Source: Bradyrhizobium liaoningense (GTDB taxonomy: Bacteria > Pseudomonadota > Alphaproteobacteria > Rhizobiales > Xanthobacteraceae). Taken from it: a stretch of 64,000 nt of DNA. Within the stretch, counting starts at the first letter, position 1; the number at the start of each line of letters is the position of its first letter. The stretch spans positions 62,001 through 126,000 of the forward strand of contig NZ_JAFCJT010000021.1 of assembly GCF_018130785.1 (NCBI RefSeq). The letters are read 5' to 3'. A model generated the notes under the pieces. The model was not told where the DNA came from, ran no database searches, and worked only from the letters and a program-made list of their open reading frames with translations. Made by a program: the position numbers and the translations under genes. This document shows positions 30,888 to 39,734 of this stretch, one piece after another.

Positions 30888-33350
30888 ATGAGTGCCGCGA
30901 AGAAGATGCCGGGCAAACCGGCCACCGAAATGTTCGACGACATCCCGGTGCTTCAACGCAAATGGCGTGCCGCGTTGAAGCCGGGCGAACGGCTGCCGCG
31001 CTATGAGGACGTGATGCTGGGCAGCCTCGGACGGCTCGCCGACCACATCGCGCTGCTGAAGAACGATGGCGCGCTCGAATTGTCGCGCAGCGGGCGTTAC
31101 GTGCAGAAATGGCTCGGCGAGGAACGCTGGGATATCCCGGTCGCCGATCTCTCGCCCGACTGCGCCACGGCGCTGTCGGAAGCCGTGGCGAGCGCGCTCG
31201 AAAACGGACGGCCGCACCAGGCCAGCGCGCATTGCGTGCGCGACGGCATGGTCAGGACATATGATTTACTGGCGCTGCCGACCGCCTCGCGCTGGGGCGC
31301 CACGCTGGTTGGCGCCTACATCAACGAGCGCGGTGCGCAATACAATCTCTTGGACGCGATCTTCTCTTCGACCGATGACGCCGTGGTCTCGCTGGCGACG
31401 CTGCGCGATGCCGCAGGCAAGCCGTTCGATCTCCAGATCGTGCATCACAACAAGAGCGCCGGTGCGCTGCTGAAGGTCGCGAGCGCGGGCCTGTTGTGGC
31501 GGCGGATCGGCGAGGGGGACACGCTATTGGCCTCGCCCGAGGTCATGGGCTTCCTGCTCAAGGTCGTCTCCGGCGGCCGCGGCGAGCAGCTTGAGATCGA
31601 AAACGACGGACGGTACCTTCGGCTCAGTGCCACCGCCTTCGCCGACGTGGTCTCGTTGACGATCTCCGACGTCACCGCGTTGAAGCGGCGCGACGCCTCG
31701 TTCCGTCTGCTGTTCGACAACAACCCGATGCCGATGTGGGTGTTCGAGGCCGAGAGCAAGGAATTCCTCAGCGTCAACGATGCCGCGGTCCAGCATTACG
31801 GCTACAGCCGCGCCACCTTCCTGCGCATGAAGCTGCACGAAATCTGGCCCGAGGACGAGTGGGACAGCCATGCCGAGGCACTCGAACGCATCGGCGACAC
31901 CTATCACTCCTCGCGCAACTGGCGCCACCTGCGCGCCGACGGCAGCGAGATCGAGGTGCTCACTTTCGGTCGCCGCGTCACCTTCGACGATCGCGACGGC
32001 TATCTGGTCGCGGTGGTCGACATCACGGAGCGGCGCAAGGCCGAGGCGCGGATCGCCCACATGGCGCATCATGACGGGCTCACCGACCTGCCGAACCGCG
32101 AACATTTCCAGCAGCGCTTGAAGCAGGCGCTCGACCAGGCCGGGGGAAAACGGGTCGGCGTGCTCTATGTCGACCTCGACCTGTTCAAGAACATCAATGA
32201 TTCCTTCGGGCATCCGGTGGGGGATCGCCTGCTGAAGCAAGTTGCCGAACGCCTCACCACCGCGGTCCGCGGCGCCAATCTCGCGGCCCGGCTTGGCGGC
32301 GACGAATTCGCCGTGATCCTGGCAGCCGACGTCTCGCCGAACGAGGCCAGTGCCTGCGCGACCTTGCTGATCGACATGCTGAAAGCACCCTACGACCTCG
32401 ACGGCCAGGAGATGGTGATCGGCGCCAGCATCGGCATAGCGCTGTCGCCCGGCGACGGCACGACGTCGGAAGAGTTGATGCGCAACGCCGACATGGCGCT
32501 GTACCGGGCAAAGTCCGACGGCGGCGGCGTGCACCATTTCTTCGAGCGCGAGATGGACCTCCAGGCGCAGAAGCGCCGCGACATGGAGCTCGATCTGCGC
32601 CGGGCCTTCGCCAATGGTGAGTTCGAGCTGCACTATCAGCCGCTGGTGTCGATCGCGTCCGACCGCATCTCCGGCTTCGAGTCGCTGTTGCGCTGGCGTC
32701 ATCCCGACAAGGGCATGATCTCGCCGGCGGAATTCATTCCGGTCGCCGAAGACATCGGCCTCATCACCCAGCTCGGCGAGTGGGTGCTGCGCGAGGCCTG
32801 CGCTGAGGCGGTGAAATGGCCCGTTGACGTCAAGATCGCGGTCAATCTGTCGCCGGCGCAATTCCGCAGCCGTAACCTGGTCCAGGTCGTGATCTCGGCG
32901 CTGGCGCAGTCCGGCCTGTCGCCGAAGCGGCTCGAGCTGGAGATCACCGAGTCGATCTTCCTCGCCGAGACCGATGCGAACCTCGCGATCCTGCATCAGC
33001 TGCGCGAGCTCGGCGTCGGCATCTCCATGGATGATTTCGGCACCGGCTATTCCAGCCTCAGCTATCTTCGCAGCTTCCCGTTCGACAAGATCAAGATCGA
33101 CCGCTCCTTCGTCAAGGATCTGGCGCAGCGGCCGGATTGCGGCGCGATCGTGCGCGCGATCTCCGGCCTCGGCCGCAGCCTCAACATCACCACGACCGCC
33201 GAAGGTGTCGAGACCGAGGATCAGCTCGACTGGCTGCGCGCCGAAGGCTGCAACGAGGTGCAGGGTTTTCTGTTCAGCGCGGCGCTGCCCGCAGCGGAGA
33301 TCGCAAAGCTGCTCGCCGATTTTGGCCAGCGCGCCTCACGGGCGGCGTAG
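30888..33350 (+). CDS. PAS-GGDEF-EAL cyclic-di-GMP turnover protein
   Basis: An 820-residue soluble protein. An N-terminal PAS-like region (about 15-190), a second PAS region (190-270) and a PAS/PAC domain (about 275-395: FRLLFDNNPMPMWVFEAE ... DITERRKAEAR) precede GGDEF (LARLGGDEFAV intact) and EAL. The I-site position five residues before GGDEF reads RGAN instead of RxxD, so product inhibition is probably lost. The EAL signature reads ESLLRW, and the other catalytic elements (ELEITES, DDFGTGYSSL, KIKIDRSF, EGVE) are present. Both activities are therefore plausible. ATG 30888 is preferred; the frame is open from 30804. It converges with the next gene, overlapping 15 bp. Confidence 0.88.
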   Translation: MSAAKKMPGKPATEMFDDIPVLQRKWRAALKPGERLPRYEDVMLGSLGRLADHIALLKNDGALELSRSGRYVQKWLGEERWDIPVADLSPDCATALSEAVASALENGRPHQASAHCVRDGMVRTYDLLALPTASRWGATLVGAYINERGAQYNLLDAIFSSTDDAVVSLATLRDAAGKPFDLQIVHHNKSAGALLKVASAGLLWRRIGEGDTLLASPEVMGFLLKVVSGGRGEQLEIENDGRYLRLSATAFADVVSLTISDVTALKRRDASFRLLFDNNPMPMWVFEAESKEFLSVNDAAVQHYGYSRATFLRMKLHEIWPEDEWDSHAEALERIGDTYHSSRNWRHLRADGSEIEVLTFGRRVTFDDRDGYLVAVVDITERRKAEARIAHMAHHDGLTDLPNREHFQQRLKQALDQAGGKRVGVLYVDLDLFKNINDSFGHPVGDRLLKQVAERLTTAVRGANLAARLGGDEFAVILAADVSPNEASACATLLIDMLKAPYDLDGQEMVIGASIGIALSPGDGTTSEELMRNADMALYRAKSDGGGVHHFFEREMDLQAQKRRDMELDLRRAFANGEFELHYQPLVSIASDRISGFESLLRWRHPDKGMISPAEFIPVAEDIGLITQLGEWVLREACAEAVKWPVDVKIAVNLSPAQFRSRNLVQVVISALAQSGLSPKRLELEITESIFLAETDANLAILHQLRELGVGISMDDFGTGYSSLSYLRSFPFDKIKIDRSFVKDLAQRPDCGAIVRAISGLGRSLNITTTAEGVETEDQLDWLRAEGCNEVQGFLFSAALPAAEIAKLLADFGQRASRAA

Positions 33351-34595
33351 CCCTTCGGGATAGCAGCCGTAGACCAGTTCCTTGAAGGCGGGCGTGATGC
33401 GGCTGCGCTCGTTCTGGGTCTGCTGCATCAAGAGATAGACCATGTCGAGCTTGGGATCGACGCCGAAATAGGTGCCGCTGCCTGAATCCCATTTCAATTC
33501 GCCGATCGATCCGGCCGGCGGCGGCTTCGCATTGCCGGGATCGGTGCGCACACCGATGCCGTAGCCATAGCCAAAACCGTCGCCCGGGAAATAGAAATAG
33601 TCGCGCGCGACACCGGAGCCGGGTCCGACGTGATCGGTGGTCATCGCCTTGAACACGGCGGGGCTGAGGTAACGCTTGCCCTCGAACTCGCCGCCATTGA
33701 GCAGCATCTGGGAGAAGCGTTGATAGTCGGTGATGGTCGAGAGCAGGCCGCCGCCGCCGGATTCCCATTCGGGATGGGCGAGGCGGTCGCGCTCGCCGGC
33801 GAGCAGGACCGGATCGCTCGGCAGCGGCCGCGCCATCCGGGCGCGCTCCTCCGGCGTTTTCAGGACGAATTTGGTGCTGTTCATTCCGAGCGGATCGAGA
33901 ATGCGCTGCTTGAGGAATTCATACAGCGTCTGCCCCGAGATGATCTCGATGACGGCGCCGAGCACGTCGGTGGAATGGCCGTAGCGCCACAGCGTTCCGG
34001 GCTGGCGCGTGAGCGGCAGCTTGGCGACGCGGTCGGCGAATTGCCTGTTGTTGAAGGGCCCCTCGAAAATGTTGGCGGCCTGGTAAACCTGCATCACCCA
34101 TGGAGCGCCGATATAGTCGTAGCTGATGCCCGAGGTTTGCCGCAGCAGATCCTCGATGTTGACAGGGCGGATCGGCGGCTCGAGTTCGATCTTCGAGGTG
34201 CCCTCCGGCTCCACGCCCACCTTGGTGTCGGCGAAGAGCGGGACGTATTTCGACACGGGGTCGGTGAGCGCGAGCTTGCCCTCGTCGATCAGCATCATCG
34301 CGCCCAGGCACGTGATCGGCTTGGTCATCGAGTGGATGGCGAAGATCGTGTCCGGCGTCATCGCAAGGCCGGTCCTGGTGTCGCGCACGCCGAAGGCCTT
34401 GAGGTAGACCGGCTTGCCGTGCTGCTGGACCATGATGACCGCGCCCGGCAGGCGACCGCGCGTCACCTCGTTGTCAAAATACGCGGTGATGCGCTCAAGT
34501 CCGTCGGGCGACGGGGCAGGGATGTCGGCCGCGCGGCTGCGCGCCATCGTGCCGGCGAAGAGTGCGGCCCCGACCAGAAATTCACGACGCTTCAT
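33336..34595 (-). CDS. Serine hydrolase, beta-lactamase/EstB family, Tat-exported
   Basis: A 419-residue protein with a twin-arginine signal (MKRREFLVGAALFAGTM, cleavage near SRAA-DI). The class-C beta-lactamase/esterase signatures are Ser-x-x-Lys in HSMTKPITC and Tyr-x-His in RYGHSTD. The third motif region is GSGTYFGVD rather than KTG/HxG. Such proteins are usually esterases or transacylases rather than antibiotic-resistance enzymes. The 3' end overlaps the GGDEF-EAL gene. Confidence 0.8.
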   Translation of the reverse strand: MKRREFLVGAALFAGTMARSRAADIPAPSPDGLERITAYFDNEVTRGRLPGAVIMVQQHGKPVYLKAFGVRDTRTGLAMTPDTIFAIHSMTKPITCLGAMMLIDEGKLALTDPVSKYVPLFADTKVGVEPEGTSKIELEPPIRPVNIEDLLRQTSGISYDYIGAPWVMQVYQAANIFEGPFNNRQFADRVAKLPLTRQPGTLWRYGHSTDVLGAVIEIISGQTLYEFLKQRILDPLGMNSTKFVLKTPEERARMARPLPSDPVLLAGERDRLAHPEWESGGGGLLSTITDYQRFSQMLLNGGEFEGKRYLSPAVFKAMTTDHVGPGSGVARDYFYFPGDGFGYGYGIGVRTDPGNAKPPPAGSIGELKWDSGSGTYFGVDPKLDMVYLLMQQTQNERSRITPAFKELVYGCYPEGLRRP

Positions 34596-34658
34596 CCGGG
34601 CTTCCTCCCTCGCCGGGATCAAAGCCGCAAGACGTCGGAGGCGTCAACAAGACATCGA

Positions 34659-35222
34659 TTAAAAACGCGTCACGATTTCCGAAAGGAACGGCCGCGGACG
34701 GTCTTCGCTGGGCTTGGTCGGCGTGCCGATGTGGACGAGGCCGGCGAGCTTTTCGTCCGGCTTGAGGCCGAGGCCGTCCAGCACGTCGCGATCGAAGGCG
34801 AACCAGCCGGTCAGCCAGCAGGCGCCGTAGCCGAGCGCGGTCGCGGCCGTGACAATGTTCATGACGCTGGCGCCGGCCGACAATTCCTGCTCGAACGCCG
34901 GCACCTTCGGATGCGGCTTGGTGAAGCTGACGACACCGATCACCAGCGGCGCGTCGGTGAGGCGTTTGCGCTCGGTCTCGACATTCGCCGCCGGCGCGTC
35001 CGGATTCTTGCGGGCGAAGACCTTCGCGATGACCTCGCCGGCCCGCTCGCGTGCGTCACCCTCGAAAATGATGAAACGCCAGGGCGCGAGCTTGCCGTGG
35101 TCGGGCACTCGCGCCCCGATGGTGAGGATGGTTTCGAGCTCGGCGGGGGAGGGGCCGGGCCCGGTCATTTCGCGCGGCTTGACCGAGCGGCGGGTCTTCA
35201 GGAGTTCGATGGCGTCGGGCAC
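34659..35222 (-). CDS. Nitroreductase-family protein (YdjA-like)
   Basis: A 187-residue FMN-dependent nitroreductase-like protein: TRRSVKPREM for FMN phosphate contacts, GARVPDHGKLAPWRFIIFEG, and ALGYGACWLTGW. This shorter form resembles YdjA/TdsD-type reductases. The start is GTG 35222 with GAGG upstream; an ATG-containing extension to 35285 is possible. It is 93 bp downstream of thrS on the same strand, probably in one transcript. Confidence 0.8.
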   Translation of the reverse strand: MPDAIELLKTRRSVKPREMTGPGPSPAELETILTIGARVPDHGKLAPWRFIIFEGDARERAGEVIAKVFARKNPDAPAANVETERKRLTDAPLVIGVVSFTKPHPKVPAFEQELSAGASVMNIVTAATALGYGACWLTGWFAFDRDVLDGLGLKPDEKLAGLVHIGTPTKPSEDRPRPFLSEIVTRF

Positions 35223-35315
35223 TGGGGCGTCCTCTTCGGCTGGTCGTCGGGCGTGCCATGCCGAGATAAGCATGCACGCCCGCAACCGAAAGCGAATTTA
35301 GATCGATTTCAGGGA

Positions 35316-37358
35316 TCAGGCCGCGCCGCGCGCCCGCCGGACGTCCGGCGGGGTCGCTTCGTCGACGAGGGCGGCGAGCGCCTCCACCGTCGTCATCACC
35401 TTCTGGCCCTCGCTGCCGAGCCGGCGGACGGAGACCGACTGCGTCTCGGCCTCCTTCTTCCCGCACACGAGCAGCGCCGGAATCTTGGCCAGGGAGTGCT
35501 CGCGGACCTTGTAGTTGATCTTCTCGTTGCGCAGGTCGATCTCGGCCCGAAGTCCCGCGCGCCGGACCTGTTCCAGCACCTGCTTGGCATACTCGTCGGC
35601 CTCCGAGGTGATGGTGGTGACCACCACCTGCACCGGGGACAGCCAGAGCGGAAAATTGCCGGCATAGTGCTCGATCAGGATGCCGATGAAGCGCTCCATC
35701 GAGCCGCAGATCGCACGGTGGACCATCACCGGCGCCTTCTTGCCGCTGTCATGGTCGATGTAGAACGCACCGAACCGTTCCGGCAGGTTGAAGTCGACTT
35801 GCGTGGTGCCGCACTGCCAGTCGCGGCCGATGGCGTCGCGCAGCACGTATTCGAACTTCGGCCCGTAGAAGGCGCCTTCGCCCGGATTGATCTCGGTCTT
35901 GATGTGGTTGTTCTGGGCCTGGATCTGGCTCAGCACGGTGGCCATCACGCGCTCGGCGTGATCCCACATCGCATCGGTGCCGACGCGTTTCTCCGGCCGG
36001 GTCGAGAGCTTCACCGTGAGATCGCCGGTGAAGCCGAAATCGGCATAGGTCGACAGGATCAGCTCGTTGATCTTCAGGCACTCGTCGGCGAGCTGGTCCT
36101 CCATGCAGAAGACGTGCGCGTCGTCCTGCGTGAAGCCGCGCACGCGCATCAATCCGTGCATGGCGCCGGAGGGCTCGTAGCGATGCACCACGCCGAACTC
36201 GGCGAGGCGCAGCGGCAGGTCGCGGTAGCTCTTCAGCCCGTGCTTGAAGATCTGCACGTGGCCCGGGCAGTTCATCGGCTTGAGCGCAAACCAGCGCTTG
36301 TCCTCGGCCTCGTCGCCGGCCGACTGCGCCGCGAACATGTTCTCGCGGTACCAGCCCCAATGGCCCGAGGTCTCCCACAGCACCTTGTCGAGGATCTGCG
36401 GCGCGTTGACCTCGCTGTAGTCGCCGGCGAGGCGGCGGCGCATGTAGGCGATGAGCTGCTGGAAGATGGTCCAGCCCTTCGGGTGCCAGAACACGACGCC
36501 CGGACCTTCCTCCTGGAAGTGGAAGAGGTCGAGCTCGCGCCCGAGCTTGCGATGGTCGCGCTTCTCGGCTTCCTCGATCTGCTTGAGATAAGCGTCGAGG
36601 TCCTCCTGCTTGGCGAACGCGGTGCCGTAGATGCGGGTCAGCATCGGGTTGTTGCTGTCGCCGCGCCAATAGGCGCCGGCCACCTTCATCAGCTTGAAGG
36701 CGTTGCCGACCTTGCCGGTCGAGGTCATGTGCGGGCCGCGGCAGAGATCGAACCAGTCGCCCTGGTAGTAGATCTTGATCGGCTCGTTGCCGGGAATGGC
36801 GTCGACCAGCTCGACCTTGAAGGCCTCGCCCTTGTCGCGGAACACCTGTTTGGTCTTTTCGCGATCCCAAACCTCTTTCGTGAAAGGTTTGTCGCGCGCA
36901 ATGATCTCGCGCATCTTCTTCTCGATCGCGGCAAAGTCTTCCGGCGTGAACGGCTCGTTGCGGAAGAAGTCGTAGTAGAATCCGTTCTCGATCACGGGGC
37001 CAATGGTGACCTGCGTGCCGGGCCACAGCGTCTGCACGGCTTCGGCGAGCACGTGGGCGCAGTCGTGGCGGATCAGCTCGAGCGCGCGCGGATCGTCGCG
37101 GTTGATCAGCTCGATCTTGGCATCGGCTTCGATTGCGTCGTCGAGGTCGGAGACCACGCCGTCGAGCGCCATCGCAACCGTGCGCTTGGCCAGCGACGGC
37201 GAAATGCCCTTGGCGATCTCGAGGCCGGTAATGCTCTTGTCGAATTGGCGCTGGGCGCCGTCGGGGAAGGTGAGGGTGACTTTGGCGGCGGGGGACACGG
37301 GCTTGAGATTGCTCAGGCTGTATTGGAAACCGGATTCGGATTTGGGCTGTTCGGACAT
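35316..37358 (-). CDS. thrS: Threonyl-tRNA synthetase
   Basis: A 680-residue class II aminoacyl-tRNA synthetase. In order: an N-terminal TGS domain (VTLTFPDGAQRQFDKSITGL), the editing domain with HDCAHVLAEAVQ (HxxxH) and GRGPHMxxTG-like LCRGPHMTSTGK, and the catalytic core with zinc ligands in MNCPGH and the motif 2 region RYEPSGAMHGLMRVRGFTQDD. Motif 3 is VMVHRAICGSMERFIGILIEH and the C-terminal part is the anticodon-binding domain. The start is ATG 37358 (MSEQPKSESGFQYS). Essential for translation; followed by a nitroreductase gene. Confidence 0.97.
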   Translation of the reverse strand: MSEQPKSESGFQYSLSNLKPVSPAAKVTLTFPDGAQRQFDKSITGLEIAKGISPSLAKRTVAMALDGVVSDLDDAIEADAKIELINRDDPRALELIRHDCAHVLAEAVQTLWPGTQVTIGPVIENGFYYDFFRNEPFTPEDFAAIEKKMREIIARDKPFTKEVWDREKTKQVFRDKGEAFKVELVDAIPGNEPIKIYYQGDWFDLCRGPHMTSTGKVGNAFKLMKVAGAYWRGDSNNPMLTRIYGTAFAKQEDLDAYLKQIEEAEKRDHRKLGRELDLFHFQEEGPGVVFWHPKGWTIFQQLIAYMRRRLAGDYSEVNAPQILDKVLWETSGHWGWYRENMFAAQSAGDEAEDKRWFALKPMNCPGHVQIFKHGLKSYRDLPLRLAEFGVVHRYEPSGAMHGLMRVRGFTQDDAHVFCMEDQLADECLKINELILSTYADFGFTGDLTVKLSTRPEKRVGTDAMWDHAERVMATVLSQIQAQNNHIKTEINPGEGAFYGPKFEYVLRDAIGRDWQCGTTQVDFNLPERFGAFYIDHDSGKKAPVMVHRAICGSMERFIGILIEHYAGNFPLWLSPVQVVVTTITSEADEYAKQVLEQVRRAGLRAEIDLRNEKINYKVREHSLAKIPALLVCGKKEAETQSVSVRRLGSEGQKVMTTVEALAALVDEATPPDVRRARGAA

Positions 37359-37544
37359 TGCTTTTCTCCTGAAGCTCACTCCTGCGAACGAGCGCAGGTA
37401 AGCGGGAACGAGCGATATATCAGGCGATTCGGCCTGTGCAATCCGGCATTTCCAAGAAAGTGGCGCGCAAAAGCCGAGACCGTGCACCAACTATTTCGCG
37501 CGCTACCCTTTCAATGGCCGCAGGCCTGCTCTACATGCATTTGC

Positions 37545-38714
37545 ATGGAAAATTCTCCTGCTGCCGGCCGTTTCACGCCAACCGCCCTGATGCTCGGCAA
37601 TCTCGTCACCGGCTGCTCGGTGCTGGCGCCGGCGGGCATGCTGCCGGAATTGTCGACGGGGCTCGGCATCACCATCCATGCCGCGGGGCTCCTGATCACC
37701 TTCGGCGCGATTACGCTGTGCATCGGCTCGCCGTTGACGGCGTGGCTGACCAGCCGCATCGAGCGGCGGACGCTGCTTGCGACGACGCTTGCGGTGCTGG
37801 CCTTGGGCAATCTCGCCTCGGCCTTTGCGCCCGACTACACGAGCCTCCTCATCATCCGCCTGGTGATGCTCGCGGTCGGTGCGCTCTATACGCCGCAGGC
37901 GGCCGGTACGGCGGCGCTGATCGTGCCGGTGGAGCGGCGGGGCAGTACCATCGCCTACATCTTTCTCGGCTGGTCGTTAGCTGCTGCCGTCGGTCTTCCG
38001 CTGCTCACGTTCATCGCCAGCCGCTATGGCTGGCGCGCGGCCTATGGCGGGATCGGCGCGCTCGGCTGCATCAGCTTCCTGTTGCTGCTGCTGCGCCTGC
38101 CGGCGGGCCTGAAAGGCGCGCCGGTGGACCTGAAGACCTGGAGCGCGGTCGGCCGCAGCAGGACGATTTTGCTGCTACTTGCGATCACGATGTTGCAAAT
38201 GTCCGGGCAGTTCGTGGTGTTCACCTTCATGGGCCCGCTGCTCAAGAAGCTCACCGACGCCGGCCCCGATGCAATCGGCATGGTGTTCGGCATCTACGGT
38301 GTTTGCGGCTTCCTCGGCGTCGTCATCGCGACCCGCATCGTCGATACCTGGGGACCCTTCCGAACCTCGTTGCTGTTCACCTGCCTGCTGCTTGCAGGCA
38401 TCACCGGCTGGGCGCTCGGTGCGGGGAGCCTTGTGTTGATGGCGCTCGCGGTCGCGATCTGGGGCCTCGGCTTTGCGTCCACCAATTCGATGCAGCAGGT
38501 GCGGCTGGTCGCGGCTGCGCCGCCGCTCGCATCGGCGACCGTCGCCCTCAACACCTCCGTCCTCTACATCGGCCAGGCTGTCGGCTCCGCCATCGGCGGG
38601 CTGCTGTTCGCCCGCGAGCTGTTGCATCCGCTTGGCTTCGTCGCGGTCGGCTTCGTCGTCCTGGCGCTGATCCTGGTGGTTCTGACCCGGCCCCGGCCGG
38701 TTGCTACCGCCTGA
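37545..38714 (+). CDS. MFS transporter (arabinose/drug-efflux type)
   Basis: A 389-residue protein with twelve predicted helices, starting MENSPAAGRFTPTALMLGNL. The loop between helices 2 and 3 is GSPLTAWLTSRIERRTLL, and helices 4-5 carry AVGALYTPQAAGTAALIVPVERRG. The pattern fits DHA1-family efflux pumps (AraJ/YdhP-like); the substrate is unknown. It is divergent from thrS with 186 bp between. The same frame is open for 4 kb upstream, but that part is antisense to thrS and neighbours and is not coding. Confidence 0.82.
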   Translation: MENSPAAGRFTPTALMLGNLVTGCSVLAPAGMLPELSTGLGITIHAAGLLITFGAITLCIGSPLTAWLTSRIERRTLLATTLAVLALGNLASAFAPDYTSLLIIRLVMLAVGALYTPQAAGTAALIVPVERRGSTIAYIFLGWSLAAAVGLPLLTFIASRYGWRAAYGGIGALGCISFLLLLLRLPAGLKGAPVDLKTWSAVGRSRTILLLLAITMLQMSGQFVVFTFMGPLLKKLTDAGPDAIGMVFGIYGVCGFLGVVIATRIVDTWGPFRTSLLFTCLLLAGITGWALGAGSLVLMALAVAIWGLGFASTNSMQQVRLVAAAPPLASATVALNTSVLYIGQAVGSAIGGLLFARELLHPLGFVAVGFVVLALILVVLTRPRPVATA

Positions 38715-38804
38715 CGCCGCGTTTTCGTGTGCGCAAGGTGCTTGGCAAACCGCGCGCGGGAGCGCTAGAAGGCGAGGCATGGGGACCAAAGAGAGTTGAC
38801 TGAA

Positions 38805-39182
38805 ATGAGGATGATTCTGGCGGTTGCCGCGGTGCTCTATTCAGCCTCCGCGTTTGCGCAAACCGACAAGCCACCGATGGTGGGGGACAAGCCGCTGGTG
38901 CAGGTCCAGGCCAAAGGGACCAAGGAGACCGCGGCCAAGCCGGCTGCGGCGCCGAAGGGCAAGCCGCAGTCGATCGCGGCGCGGCTCCAGGCCTGCCTCG
39001 ACCTCGATGATGGCACCAAGGACCGCCTCAACTGCTACGACGCCATTATCCCGCCGACGCCGAAGCCGAAGCCGGCGAAGGCCAAGGGCTATGCCGATTG
39101 CCGCTTCTTCAAGGAAGAGGACGAGCGGCTGGCCTGCTTCAACGGCTTTGCCGAGAGCATTCCGAAGCTGCCCAAGACCTAA
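38805..39182 (+). CDS. Secreted small protein with two C-x-D-RL-C motifs
   Basis: A 125-residue exported protein (MRMILAVAAVLYSASAFA-Q). A Lys/Pro/Ala-rich linker is followed by two related modules: LQACLDLDDGTKDRLNCYD and DCRFFKEEDERLACFNGF. The pattern C-x6-10-D-x-x-R-L-x-C resembles VasI-type and other periplasmic repeats with a disulfide. Function unknown. An in-frame TTG lies three codons upstream of the ATG. Confidence 0.6.
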   Translation: MRMILAVAAVLYSASAFAQTDKPPMVGDKPLVQVQAKGTKETAAKPAAAPKGKPQSIAARLQACLDLDDGTKDRLNCYDAIIPPTPKPKPAKAKGYADCRFFKEEDERLACFNGFAESIPKLPKT

Positions 39183-39237
39183 AGGTCAAGACTTGAAGAT
39201 CAAGAAGGTCATGAGCTGAGGTCTGGAAGCCGGACGG

Positions 39238-39564
39238 CTAGTCGCTGATCCGGCTCAGCACGGCCCTGAAGGCAACGCCCGGCACCTGCAGCGCGGTGCC
39301 TTCGAATTCCGCCGTGTCGCCGTCCTCCCGGCCGGCGAGCGTCAGCGTCACCCGGTCAATGCCGAACAACGCCTTGAAGGACGGGTCGTCGTTGTAGCGC
39401 TGGGTCGAGATCTTGACCTTGATGCTGTCGCCTTCGCCCATATAGCTGCCGACGAATGCGAACGCGGAATTGCCGCCGCGCATCTTGCCGTCGGTCACAT
39501 AGACGACGCCGCAGCCGGTTCCATGAACCGTGTGGAAGTCGACCTTGTACAGTCCCTGACGCAC
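39238..39564 (-). CDS. GrlR-family protein
   Basis: A 108-residue beta-rich protein: GLYKVDFHTVHGTGCGVVYV, DGKMRGGNSAFAFVGSYMGE and a C-terminal GTALQVPGVAFRAVLSRISD, the pattern of the GrlR family (GrlR represses type III secretion in attaching-effacing E. coli). No type III genes are in the window, so a different role is likely. The start is GTG 39564, with AGGGACAGG upstream. Confidence 0.75.
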   Translation of the reverse strand: MRQGLYKVDFHTVHGTGCGVVYVTDGKMRGGNSAFAFVGSYMGEGDSIKVKISTQRYNDDPSFKALFGIDRVTLTLAGREDGDTAEFEGTALQVPGVAFRAVLSRISD

Positions 39565-39734
39565 TGCCTGTCCCTGCGGAAGTCCAACACCAACTCGGTC
39601 GGCAAATTATGATCCTTGCCAGCGGAAGCAATCCGGTCGGCCCCGGGGATATCGGCCATCAACATCACATTTTGATCAAAGCCTGAGACAATTGCAGGCA
39701 GCGCGGCCAAATGTTGGCGCTGCGCAATTTCGAT

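Noticed and set aside
31524..32996. Long minus-strand frame opposite the GGDEF-EAL gene.
   Set aside because: The plus-strand gene has all signature motifs, and the antisense translation has none.
33630..38714. A 5-kb open frame on the plus strand.
   Set aside because: Only the part from 37545 encodes a transporter. The first 3.9 kb run antisense to the serine hydrolase, nitroreductase and thrS genes, and the translation is low-complexity (Arg, Ala, Asp-rich), typical of GC-rich third-position shadows.
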